A DNA stretch of 64,000 nt from Rhytidiadelphus loreus. Lineage: Eukaryota > Streptophyta > Bryopsida > Hypnales > Hylocomiaceae. The DNA lies in contig OX344765.1 of NCBI GenBank assembly GCA_947034895.1, positions 5,089,001-5,153,000 of the forward strand, given 5' to 3'. The position numbers and the translations under genes were made by a program. The notes under the pieces were generated by a model. It did no database searches. It saw only the letters and a program-made list of their open reading frames with translations, and was not told the origin of the DNA. Below, in pieces: positions 1 to 10,388 of this stretch. Each line of letters starts with the position of its first letter. Positions within the stretch are counted from its first letter, which is position 1.

Positions 1-1
1 A

Positions 2-1443
2 CACAGGTGCGTTTACTGCGGTCTTGGGTTTGAGCCTGTTTGGGCAGTTTCTCTTGGATCGTGTAAATGTGCGTACCACCCTGTGTGCTGTAGGTACCAC
101 TTTCAAGATTTCACAGCATGCAGTGCTGTGAATTGTAAAAAAAAGATGCACGCTGACTGGTGGGCAGCTCATGGGATTGTGAAGCCCGGAACTAAGCAAA
201 TGGCAGCTGAAGTTTCAAGGATGAAGACCAGACCAGCCACCATTCCCGGTACGTTGATTTCACCCGGTTTACTTAAAAGTTCAGTTGAGTCCAGTGAAGT
301 GCGAAATTTGGGTGTACATCAGTGTAGGTAGTCCACGTAGAGAGTGCAATTGTCCCCAATATGTGCATTTTTGTGCTAGACTGTTATCAATCCTCCATCA
401 TATAGTTGCAACTAAGTAGACACAATCACTGAAGTGAATTCAATTCCACAATCTTGACTACATGGCTTGCAAGAGTGCTTCGGCTACCATTCAACTCCAC
501 AATCCTGACTACATGGCTTGCAAGACTGCTTTGGCTGCCAATAAGAGTACAAGGGAGTGTACGATGAGTCTTTTTTGAAAGAACTTTGTAAACAGAAGTC
601 CATGTAAGTTATGCAAGTGTACTCATGTACTTCCAACTCTAACATGGAAGTGGTTTTGTGCAATGTAGAAGTTCTTGATAGTCCATGCAACATCCACAGC
701 GCAGATGACGAGGTTAGAAAAACACAAACTTGGACTCTGAAGTCCAATGAAGTCCACAGCGCAGATGACGAGGTCGCAGAAGGACCAGATTGGACTTTGA
801 AGTCCAATGAAGTCGTTGAAGGTAGTAAATCAGTCCCTACGACAAGTCCTATAGTCTCAGCAAGTACTCTCGATTTATGCGGAGGCTCCAAAGAAAGGCC
901 ATCCCGCACTACAAAGTCCACAGCTGCTGGAGGCTCGCCAACCAGCAAAGGAACTTCAGATCTCCAAGTCAATTCTGCTGGCCATGACAAATCCAAAGTG
1001 AGCCACACCGTTCTAGAGACTCAGTCCGTTCTTGAAGGATCTCATATGCGAGGCCAGAACAGTAAGAGAAAGAGTCCAACATCAAAGAATTGGGGGCTGT
1101 CACGAGAGAGGAAGGGGAAAGATTGGTCGATGCAACTTCGAATTCCATTGAGGATGATGATGAAGATGAATGCGAATTGGACAATACAGTAGGCGATGAA
1201 GTTTCTGAGACTGATGGTGAAGAGGGAGAAGAGGAAAACGAGGTTTTAGCTGAAGAGGAGTTCAAAGTGGACGAACCAGTGAACGAGAAGCGCAAGAAAC
1301 GGAAAAAGGGAGGGACTAAGAGGAAGGGCAAAGCTAATCCGAGGGTGTGTGGAGGTGGAAACGCAAAGCGGAAGAAACTCCCGGTTGAGTCCAGGAAGTC
1401 CACTGCCTCCAACACTCGTGCAGCGGCAAGGACCGGGAAATGA
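2..1443 (+). CDS. 3' part of a gene with a RING-like zinc site and an acidic/basic tail
   Basis: The gene enters from the left edge. The reading frame from base 2 has a zinc-site pattern C-x2-C-x14-C-x-C-x2-H-x2-C-x9-C-x4-C, with LGSC and YHPxC around the middle ligands. Spacing and flanking residues match the RING-H2 of the gene at 31547-34053, with Cys in place of the first His. A strong donor (G then GTACGT) follows base 248, so the frame running to 331 is probably intron after that point. A later exon, about 620-1443, holds a 20-codon duplication, then an acidic stretch (EDDDEDE, EEGEEEN) and a lysine/arginine-rich tail ending in TGA at 1441-1443. The frame changes near 1065-1090, which means a frameshift or an unseen short intron. 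A nuclear ubiquitin-ligase or chromatin role would be a guess. Confidence 0.5.
446..537. repeat. 41 bp direct duplication
   Basis: Two copies of a roughly 41 bp segment centred on GACTACATGGCTTGCAAGA begin at 446 and 497, 51 bp apart, with a few substitutions. They lie in the presumed intron between the RING-like exon and the downstream exon of the left-edge gene. Confidence 0.7.
693..812 (+). repeat. 60 bp in-frame coding duplication
   Basis: Two 60 bp units starting at 693 and 753 encode near-identical 20-residue segments (SADDEV followed by WTLKSNEV). The period is a multiple of three, so the frame is kept. This supports the segment being translated. Confidence 0.75.
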
Positions 1444-2340
1444 GAGTTGTTTGGGCACCTGCCTTGTATGTGAGTTTGTTTTCCGTCCTAAGTTTCACGG
1501 TTTGACATTACGATTTTGTTTTAGTGGATTAGAGGTTGTGTGTAAAGCTGCATGTCAATTGTTGATTTAGAGCTGTGTGGCAGATTGGTCGGGCCTTCGG
1601 GGGATGACAAGGATGGCTGGTACAAGCTGTCGGAGCTCTCATTTGAGTACCTCGGAGCTTTCAAGGTGGTGGCGTAACATTGCTTTAGTCTAGGGACTTG
1701 GTTGTTAATGGGCTTAGAATAGTCTTAGTTTGCATTATTATCGGAAAGTATAATTTATGCAGTTCCGGGTGTGCACTTTGGCTTGTTCATGAATTACCTT
1801 TCCATTGAGCATACATAAGTGCGCTGTATAGTTCAGGTTGGAACATAGTTCAGCTCTAGGTTTCAGGTTCGGCCATCGTATTGACACACTCTATGATGAC
1901 AAAGTCTTGCCAAATTTTGAAGATCTGATCAGTACAGTAATAGAATGATACTCATTTATCTTTGCAGTCACCTGTATCGTAATTCGTAACATCTCAGTGC
2001 ACCATGTTTGTCTAACAGCGTCCTCAAAGTTTAACTTATCAAAGTATGCATGAAAGACTAGATATAACGGCAATTGAGCGATTGATTCTTTGGGCAAGAT
2101 TTGTGTAATTGTCCGGACTTGTGTACTACAGGTTGTGTATAGTGAGTTGGGGCTCAAGATACCCATTGAAGGCTGTGATCTCATGTGAACTACATATTGG
2201 ATGCTTCATGGCTGCTGAAATGCACATGGCATATTTCAATAATTTGAATATAGATACAACGCACTCATTCAATTTCAAGCCATGACAGTAAACATGAGAG
2301 ATCAAATATTCTTAAACAGAATGGTTAAAACATGTAGAAT
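1444..2340. other. 3' flank, no gene seen
   Basis: This covers the 3' untranslated region and flank of the left-edge gene. Short open frames on either strand have no recognisable motif or splice context. I see no RNA gene or mobile element. Confidence 0.4.
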
Positions 2341-2370
2341 AGTTGTAGTTAGAATAGTTGGAGGATTTTT

Positions 2371-2665
2371 GTCAAAAAAAATATATAAAATGAGGATCCA
2401 GAAGTTTGGGCGTGCCCCAAACTTTGCTCAAAAAAATATAAAATGGAGAATCCAGAAGTTTGGGCGTGCTCCAAACTTTGGTCAAAAAAATATAAAATGG
2501 AGAATCCAGAAGTTTGGGTGTGCCCCAAACTTTGGTCAAAAAAATATAAAATGGAGGATCCAAAAGTTTGGGCGTGCCCCAAACTTTGGTCAAAAAAATT
2601 TTAAATGAAGGAGGATCCAAAAGTTTGGGCTTACCCCAAACATTTGTCAAACAAATATAAAACTA
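2371..2665. repeat. Tandem repeat, 54 bp unit, about five copies
   Basis: The unit is CAAAAAAATATAAAATGG plus a segment containing AAGTTTGGGCGTGCCCCAAACTT. The inner segment is an imperfect palindrome (AAGTTTGGG / CCCAAACTT), so each unit can form a small hairpin. The period of 54 is a multiple of three, so open frames run through on both strands. They are a by-product of the repeat and not genes. Confidence 0.9.
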
Positions 2666-4738
2666 TGAATCCCATCTTGTTTGGAGATGAGCTTCCATGT
2701 TGAAGTTACCATATGGCCACTAAATTAAATTAGTGCACAATCAAGTCATGTGCACATAGAAGTCTCCATGTTGAAGTTACCATATATGGCCACTAAATTA
2801 AATTAGTGGACAATCAACTGTTGATAGTGAAGCCTTGGTAATTTAATTTAGAAAAGTCTTCATGTTGAATTTGATGCATATGGCTACTAAATTCTATGAC
2901 CATGGCACAATGTAGTCACAAATAGATCCCTTGGTAATTTTAGTGAGAAGCCTAAATGTATAGTGTGGACACCTTGATTAGAAAGGTTTGGCCTTCATTA
3001 TCCCATAATGTTTGGTGGGAGGTGAAAGGGCTCCTATATAAAGGTGATTATGGGTTGATTACACAACCCCGGGGACCAAGCGGACCATGCCCTAGGCATT
3101 CATTGAAACTGGGGGAATCTCCATTGGTCCTCGGGAACCTCCCCCCCCCCCAATCCAAATTTCTTTTTGTTAAAATTGACATGTGTTCATTAAAGTGAAT
3201 AAATAACATACGTAAATTAATATAGTGTAGACACCACTTCAATTGAAATTGATACACATGTGGTGTTTTAATTTATATCCTAAATTAATCATATCATGTG
3301 GCCACATTTCAAAGTTGAATAAAAATAATATGCAAACACCATTGAAAAAGGGGTTTTGTCTAAAATGAAATTGAAATGGCAGATTAGGCTTTCAGGGACC
3401 AAGAAAGGCCTTCAGAATTTACTATTTTCAAAGTAAGGCTTTTAGTGTAGAATGGGGAGTAAGACTTGCTGTTGTGTTTTTTTTAATTTATATTTTGTTC
3501 CATGGAATTAGGATTGGGCCTCAAAAATATCAATAATCTTGTTTTCAACCACACTTACATGACTTAATCTAAGAAGTACAGTAGATTTCAAGTTTCCCTT
3601 TGTCATTTTGAAGCCAAATTATTTTACGAGCTTCCAATATGGCTCTAGTCCCCCCCAAAATACCACATTGATCCACATGGAGGTACTTCAAATGAGACAT
3701 GATTCAATTATGGGGTCATAGAAAGGGGTATCCAACTTAGTAATAAGCCTGGAGAAATTGAAGGCGCTTCAGTCCAGCTCATGGTGGGCAACTGGCACAG
3801 CTGCTTGGATCGATCTGTCCATTAAGGACGATAACTTCTGCACAAGGATGGGTGGGTAGTTGGCTGGCTTGGCTTCCTGAGTTGGTTGGCGAGCTTGGGG
3901 CTGCTCAGTGCTGATGCTAGTACCTCATTCTATACTATATTTGTTTTACAAGACTGAGCGACAACATTAGGATCATTTGTTTTACAAGAGAATTGTTTGT
4001 ACATAGACTAATTATTCTTGTGGAGATTACTGGTATGTTTAGTTTCATTATTCAAAATTTCTATAAGAAGGGAAAAAAATTCTTTTCATTATAAAATCAA
4101 ATTAGATCTTTTTCTATACCTTGAAAATTTTGTGATTTATTAGATTCATTGAGGGTGTGTTTGGAATAATTTAAATTGGTTGAATTTCAACCATTTCTAT
4201 TGACAATTTTCAAGATTTTAGACAATTATCATTATAATTTCCTAAAATTATGAAAGCAAATCATTTTTGCCAAAATTGAAAAGGCACTAGGGTAGTGTGC
4301 ATGTTACATAAACATGCGTTGCAGTTGGTCTATAAATATGGTTGCCAATATATATATTCCATATCAATTGCTAGGGGCAATATGAGGTCATATATAAGAG
4401 GGTTGAGTTGACGAAATCATTCATCTACAGACAAATGGGAATTTCATAATTAAAATTAATTAAGGTTTAGTTTTAAAACTTTTCACTTCTCTTTGTAGTT
4501 CTCACACAGTGAGATCTTCAAGAAGTAAAATATATGTTGGAATGTCATACATGTACAACCACATTTTGTTGAATATTATGTTGGATTTAGTTTTAATATG
4601 ATAAAATATTCAATGTTAAAGATAAATATCTTGTTGTCATTCCTTTCTAGCATGTGAACATTATATAAATAAACCCACCTATTTACAAACTGCCTATTTA
4701 TGGAGTGAACCATTACTAGGCAAGTGGTTTAGTATATA
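2666..4738. other. AT-rich intergenic sequence with a local duplication
   Basis: No gene is supported. A segment of roughly 50 bp (ATGTTGAAGTTACCATAT, GGCCACTAAATTAAATTAGTG) is duplicated at about 2697-2747 and 2768-2820. There is a C10 run near 3141-3150. The rest is AT-rich without visible coding structure. Confidence 0.5.
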
Positions 4739-5240
4739 GAGTAAAAAGGGAGGATTTTGGGTCTTAGGGTCTAGGGTTTGGGTCTTCTGAAGTTCAAGGT
4801 TTTATCAATTCTACATATTTGGGAACATGGCACTTATGAAGTCTATGTTTTTTTTCCATTCTATATTTTTTTGAACGTGGCACTTATCAATTCTATATTT
4901 TTTGGAACATGGCACTTATCAATTCTATATTTTTTGGAACATGGCACTTATCAATTCTATATTTTTTGGAACATGGCAACAATCAATTCTATATTTTTTT
5001 GAACGTGGCACTTATCAATTCTATATTTTTTTGAACATGGCACTTATCAATTCTATATTTTTTTGAACATGGCAACAATCAATTCTATATTTTTTTGAAT
5101 GTGGCACTTATCAATTCTATGTTTTAGGAAATTACTAAGCAAATGGTTTAGTGTATAGAGTAAAAAGGGAGGAATTAGGGTCTTACGGTTTAGGGTTTGA
5201 GGTTTAGGGTCTTAGGGTTTGGGGTCTAAGGGTTTAGGGT
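4739..5240. repeat. Minisatellite flanked by telomere-like tracts
   Basis: Two direct copies of TATAGAGTAAAAAGGGAGGA occur near 4735 and 5152. Each is followed by degenerate TTTAGGG-type sequence (GGGTCTTAGGGTCTAGGGTTT and relatives). Between them lie about nine copies of a 32-34 bp unit with the core TTATCAATTCTATATTTTTT then GAACATGGCAC, at about 4800-5125. The arrangement is flank, telomere-like, minisatellite, flank, telomere-like. The plant telomere repeat is TTTAGGG, so these are interstitial telomere-like tracts and not a chromosome end. Confidence 0.8.
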
Positions 5241-5911
5241 CACGATCTTATTTACAAATGGACATTGGAGAGGTCTACGGTGTTGTATAGTACTATATGT
5301 ATGGAGCATGACATGATGTCAAAATTCTGCCAACAGATCTTTGGGTTTAGATAGAATTGGGTCATTGTAAGGCAATTTTGGGAAATTCACAACTAGAATC
5401 TCTAAGTATGGAACGGAAAACTAATGCCAATTGTGGCAGCAACGACAGCAACTGGACCAGCATGTTTTTGTACGTGGGCCGTCTTTGCTATGAGGCTGAA
5501 TTCCAAAGCGTACAACCTGTAGACCCTAAGCATACAACTATAAAGGGGCTATCGCATAACACTGCAAGGCCCATGAGAACATCACCATTGACGACTGACT
5601 CCCAAGGGAGACCAACATTCTGAACACTTCAAAACATAGTTTTCAACTGTGCAAATGAAGTTCAACTCATTCAAAATACTATAACATTCACAACAAGCAA
5701 TTACAGTGAAAAAGCCGAGCCTTAGGAGTTGTATTAAGCACGTTGAAAGGCCTGAATTTACAAGTTGCAAAAATGCTACCAAAACCCTGAGCTCAGGCAC
5801 TAGGAGTCTATATGGATCATAATCGGAACTACAACCTGGGTTATACAAAATGGGCAGATGCACTGCTTAGAATCCTCCTGTGTAGCTTTTCTACTCCAAA
5901 GAGAGCTCTAA
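5241..5911. other. Intergenic, no gene seen
   Basis: Small open frames exist on both strands but none has a motif, a domain or convincing splice sites. The right end is probably the 3' flank of the minus-strand gene that ends at 5912. Confidence 0.4.
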
Positions 5912-6448
5912 TTACTGCGCAGCGGGATCATAATCGGCAACATCGTCAAGACTTACATAGCAGTAGCTTCTTCCCCAAGGGTCCCAGTATATCGTCGTAA
6001 ACTTTGATTCGCCATCTGCTAGAGTTGGATTTAGTCTTGACATCGTGGTGTCACCTTCCAACAGGTCGTCATGCATCACTTGGTCCAGGTGAAAAACGGG
6101 CGCATTTGAATCCACAACGCTCCTGGGGTTTCTGTCGCTGTCAAAGTTGTCCCCTCCATCGTCAAGCGCAGAGGCTGCAAGAAAGAATCGTCGCTCACCT
6201 TGGAACAAAATTCCGGTGGCAAATTCCATGGCGCGGAACTCCCATGCTGCATCTGCCGTCTACCGCAGCTCCCTACCGTCCCCCTTGTGTAGCAGAGCCT
6301 TGACTTCATCTCCGCCGAAAGAAGGGATCTTCCCCTTCCGCCTCTCAACTTCGGCATCCACGCGCGCCAAGTAAGCACGTAGTGCAGCCTTTGACTTGGG
6401 CAGGAAAGACATCGTTGTGGTGACCTCTCTCCCAGCATTCAACACTGT
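5912..6448 (-). pseudogene. Small unidentified gene broken by one in-frame TAG
   Basis: One minus-strand frame covers this interval. An acceptor-like site (TTTTTTGCTCACAG) lies at its upstream edge near 6448, and MSFLPKSKAALRAYL starts within it. The frame is broken only by TAG at 6260-6262, inside GRELR-stop-TADAAWEF, where glutamine (CAG) is a plausible original. The downstream half contains FTTIYWDPWGRSYC and LDDVADYD and ends at 5912. Codon use and composition look like a real protein of about 170 residues. I do not recognise the family. It lies downstream of, and on the same strand as, the HGKGP-type gene, with about 440 bp between them. Confidence 0.5.
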
Positions 6449-6889
6449 GAGCAAAAAACGCAACAGGTAATTCAACAAGTGAGAGATACAAATGTGGAGA
6501 TCAAACTGCTGAATCCAACAACTACCACTTAAAAAGGCAGCTTCTACGCACTGAAGGACTGACGTGCTTCAAGTCCAGCCCTACTCGCTTTATGAGGGAA
6601 AAGATGGCTAAGGCTGATTTTCACCCTAAGGCATCACTAAAATAATGAAGTCATTAATTGCTAGTAATCATACCTGTCAGTTCAGAAAACGCCACTTGAA
6701 ATCCAATGTAAATCCAGTGTAACTTGCAGTTATTGGTTCACCCGGGCATGCAGGGATTTGAACCCTGCTAGCATCCTAAAATGCATGCCCCCCCCCTCTA
6801 ACCCCTAAACCCCGAATCTGGCCCTGAAACCCTCCAAACGACCACCCTCCACCCAGGTCTGAACCTTGGCAATATGCAAATTCACAGAT
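6449..6889. other. Short intergenic stretch
   Basis: This lies between the small broken gene and the end of the HGKGP-type gene. It contains a C-run near 6788 but no supported feature. It may hold the intron or 5' exon of the small gene. Confidence 0.35.
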
Positions 6890-8374
6890 TTAGTCATCTG
6901 CACAATCATCTGCAGCTGCTAGCACAGACATGATCTGCGTCCTTATCGCCTCTGGTAAGGAGTAAACCATGTTGTTACCAGTGACACGGTGGTCCTTTGG
7001 AGGCATCAGAAACTTCACTACCCAGATGTGGGAAGCATGCAAGTAAACCAGATGGGAGTCTTTCAAGAGCACGTAAGAACTCTCAGAGTGACCCCATCTC
7101 TGATAGTAGTGTCCACCCACAACTGCATCTCCTTGCTCAATTTCAGTGCCCCACTCACAAATAAAATCAGCTTTAGCGTGATGCAATGGCTTAGTGAGTC
7201 GGATGAGCCAAAAAGGTTGCCCCTCACTATTGCCTGTAGCTGCATTCACAGCCACATTGTCCCCAATTTCAAGAGAGGCTGCCATTAGCTCTCCGTCATC
7301 TCCCCATTGCCAAACACCATCCCAATTGTCAAGCATGCAGCTTCTTACAAATCCTGTGTCAGCTGGTTGCAAATACTTTGCTTCCCACTGTCCAGTCCAA
7401 TGGACATTTACACATTCAGACCACTTGTTGCCAGTACAAAATGCACAAAAACAAGCCAAAGGCTTTACCATAAGTTGGGCCAGTTGGTTCTTATTTGTTG
7501 CCATAATAGAGTGTATTTTGCGCGTCCCCTGTACAACGTCACAATTGTGACTATTGTCTCTAAGCGGCTGGACATCAGACTCTAGTATTTCCCAGAAGTA
7601 CCTGATCATTGGCTTACTACAACCACCGTAAGTACTCTGCACCCTCTCACCCAACCGAGCTTGCAAAAATTTCACCACATCATTAGCACATTGCAATTTC
7701 TGCCCATGAGCCTTTAGCTGTTCTCTCCGAATAAAAGACTTTACAACTGCACCTCCTCCATCATGGGGACCCTTGCCGTGACCACTTCCAAAGAAGCTCC
7801 AAAGTATGGAGCAGCCATTCGTCATATTGGGATATCTGGATACAAAATACCAAGGCCTACTACTCTTAAACTGGTTAGCACATCCATCACTCCACACCCA
7901 ATGTTGCTTAGGGGTAAAGCCAGATCTGACCATGTGATCCCAATGCAGACCAAAGCAATATTGTATGAACTCTGAGTCATGATGCTTGTCATCAGAAATG
8001 TAGAAATGATACTCTGTAAGAATGAAGGAGTCAAGATCAGTAAGGTTAGCATCGGGGTTGTGACGATAAGAAATGTGCACAAAAATACTCACTTGATACG
8101 AGTGCCAATGCATGCTTTGCACTTCATTTTGGATTTCAAACTTGTAGTTTTCAGCATAATCCACGATAGACACTACCGTGTCTTTAGGGAAGGTTTTACA
8201 ACACTGTTTGAACTGCTTATCCTCCCACCTAGCAACGAAGTTGTGAGTCACAAATGCCTACAACTTAGGCTTAAAGTACTCCAAGAAAACATCTGATGTG
8301 GTCTTCTTATAGACCAAGTTTAGCTTTTTCAAGACTTTTCCCTTTTTGGAAATAGTCTCTTCCAAAGCAAACCT
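6890..8374 (-). pseudogene. 3' half of an HGKGP-type, transposase-like gene split by the CACTA insertion
   Basis: This is the downstream portion of a minus-strand gene whose upstream portion lies at 29797-30183. The frame runs from the target duplication (8372-8374) through RFALEETISKKGK and LKKLNLVYKK, meets one TAG at 8258-8260 (LEYFKPKL-stop-AFVTHNF), then stays open for 453 residues. Conserved-looking acidic positions are SIVDYAENYKF, WSDGCANQFKS and HGKGPHDGGGA. Their order and spacing (about 90 and 42 residues) resemble the D-D-D/E triad of an RNase-H-fold transposase. The C-terminal third (GDNVAVNAATG, then FWLIRLTKP and HIWVVKFLMPP) looks like a BAH- or Tudor-type fold, but that is weak. 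It is probably an old transposase or domesticated relative. It is now doubly inactivated, by insertion and by nonsense mutation. Confidence 0.75.
8372..8374. repeat. Left target-site duplication (CCT) of the CACTA element
   Basis: CCT directly precedes CACTAG at 8375. The same CCT follows the closing TAGTG at 29794-29796. A 3 bp duplication is the hallmark of the CACTA superfamily. Confidence 0.9.
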
Positions 8375-8403
8375 CACTAGTAGGAGCCCCAGTTTTTGTG
8401 GAC
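8375..8403 (+). repeat. Left terminal inverted repeat of the CACTA element
   Basis: It starts CACTAGTAGGAGCCCCAG and continues TTTTTGTGGAC. It is the inverted partner of 29765-29793. Confidence 0.9.
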
Positions 8404-8479
8404 GTTAGTGTAGAACAAGACTGCTCTGTAGAACATCAAGTACAAGTTCTGACTTTGGCCAAGGAAGTGAGAATTCAGT

Positions 8480-8600
8480 GTGATGTTTTATAGAACGCAG
8501 GCTTTTTACAGGAAGAACGGGGGCACGTTAACTCTGACGTGCATGTCACACAAGACGTGACGGGAAACAGGGAAACGTTTCTGTGGACGTCCGAGAAAAT
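8480..8600. promoter_or_regulatory. Left subterminal GACGT-rich segment of the CACTA
   Basis: Several CACGT/GACGT words lie within about 100 bp of the left end (GACGTGCATG, AAGACGTGACG, TGGACGTCCG). CACTA elements typically carry short subterminal repeats bound by their accessory protein. The motif recurs at 17381-17490, 19600-19870 and 29400-29600. Its binding role is inferred. Confidence 0.45.
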
Positions 8601-10388
8601 TCTTCAATGCCACGGTGGCAGTTGACTACTGTTCAGAACTGGTAAGTCGTAGTAATAAAGTAACTTCCAGCTGAGGTAAAACTCTGCCCAGCTTCGCAGA
8701 AAACAAAGGACGGTCCGGTCAGGGTATCTCTTCCAAACAAAAGCCACGTATGGATGGATGATGTCGCATCATATTGGCCCATTTCTGTTACAGACTTCGT
8801 TTGTGTAGGGAAAAACTTCCTCAATTTCTGAATGCACTTGGATATTCCTATTCATCAAACATTACTTCGGTTGATTAAATTTTTCTTTTTCCCGTGTATC
8901 AGACATTGGGCTTTTATTAATTTGATAGCATAGAAATCGTTCGCTTATGGGAGAAATGTCCTTCCATGAACTCCATTTACTATTGGAGGAACTAAGTTTT
9001 CGAAACTCACAAAAACTTTTTAGCACATGGTTAGTTCTAGAAGGAAAAAATGCGCCCCCCAAGAATGTGGTACTTTAGAATAAGAAAGCATTTTTTTTCC
9101 CTTCGATTGGAATTGTTTTTCATCATATTTCAGTAATAGTAACTTCTTCTGTATATGTATGGTACAATTCTGTAGCTTCCATCTCCTTTTCATTTGTGAT
9201 GTACACGTTTAGAATTCTCTTGCCTTGTCTACAAGATGAATTTTTTATGGGGCTCTGTACATTGAACACTAATTACTAGAAGTGAAAATTGTAATTCTTC
9301 ACAAACAATAGTTGAAATTCAAGAAGCTTTCTATCCCCTGAAAAGAGAGGAACAGTTTGTACTCAATTAATTAGCCTCCCCCCTCCCCAAAAAAATTAGT
9401 AGGCACTGATCGTTTCTTGGAAAAAATAAAAACACCCCCTTCCGTATCGTTGATCTTGATACAAATATTTTGATACCGTACATATATTGTATGGATATGG
9501 ATACAAAAAATGAAAATGGATTATCCCATATTGATTGCCAAACAATTTTGGTTTCAAAAATTCAAAATTGAGGGGGGGTATTGGGATTTTGAGATTTGTC
9601 GATCAAATTATTTTTCAAACCCCCTTCTAAAATAAGATGAGGGGTTTTGAAAAATAATTTGATCTGGAACTTGTCCCTTACTATGCGATTAGAAAATAGG
9701 TACACAAAAGCTCACATTACAAACGTAAGCGCACTTTCCGCTTCTATAGTTGCCATCCCATGTGATAGTTATTAATACTTATGTTCTACGTCTTTATGAG
9801 GAATGCACGTGCCGTCAACAATTTCTACAATTTTTAAGAATGTGGGAAATGCCATTAATTCAGACGACTTCCTAAAATGTATAGAGTTACCGAAGCACAG
9901 AATTCTATAAGTCCATGTCCGCATTCACACATTATAGTCTCACCAGGCAAAAGAAGAGAACGTCGTGGTGGACAACGTGCACCTTTGTTATGAACATTCC
10001 TGTTTGTACCAGATGCAGTCATGACATGCACATGTACAATGTCACAGAACTGAAAATGTTTACCTTCAAAACGAAGATGCAAATACAGTAGTTTTGAAGT
10101 TGTTTGAGTAGTACAGAACTTGTTCCAGTAGTCCTTGCTTTTATGCGCATGCTACCGAAAAAGGAAAACAATGATACTTTGCTTGTGGAACTATGCTATG
10201 GAATGTTCTATATGCATTTCTTCCAACTTTGGAAATAACATGTATACATGCATTATGACATCCACTTGACAGTAAAACTCTGTTTGCGATGTTCTTCAAA
10301 ATGTGTATATGTATGATGCTTAGAAACTGTACTTCGATTCATACGTTCTGTACAATGGTAAGGACAATGTACTTATACCTCATCTTCT
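8600..10388. other. Non-coding left arm of the CACTA
   Basis: No supported gene. It contains a 64 bp hairpin at 9601-9664 and several homopolymer runs near 9050-9450. Some of this may be older nested insertion debris. Confidence 0.5.
9601..9664. repeat. Perfect-looking hairpin inverted repeat
   Basis: GATCAAATTATTTTTCAAA with following C-rich bases pairs with the G-rich segment ending TTTGAAAAATAATTTGATC. The arms are about 24 bp and the loop about 16 bp. It could be a tiny fold-back remnant. No target duplication is evident. Confidence 0.75.

Noticed and set aside
484..1415. Minus-strand open frames opposite the left-edge gene
   Set aside because: They are antisense shadows of the acidic/basic coding exon. 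The plus strand has the coherent charge pattern and in-frame duplication.
2282..2650. Protein-coding gene over the 54 bp repeat
   Set aside because: Frames on both strands are open only because the period is a multiple of three. The products are simple 18-residue repeats.
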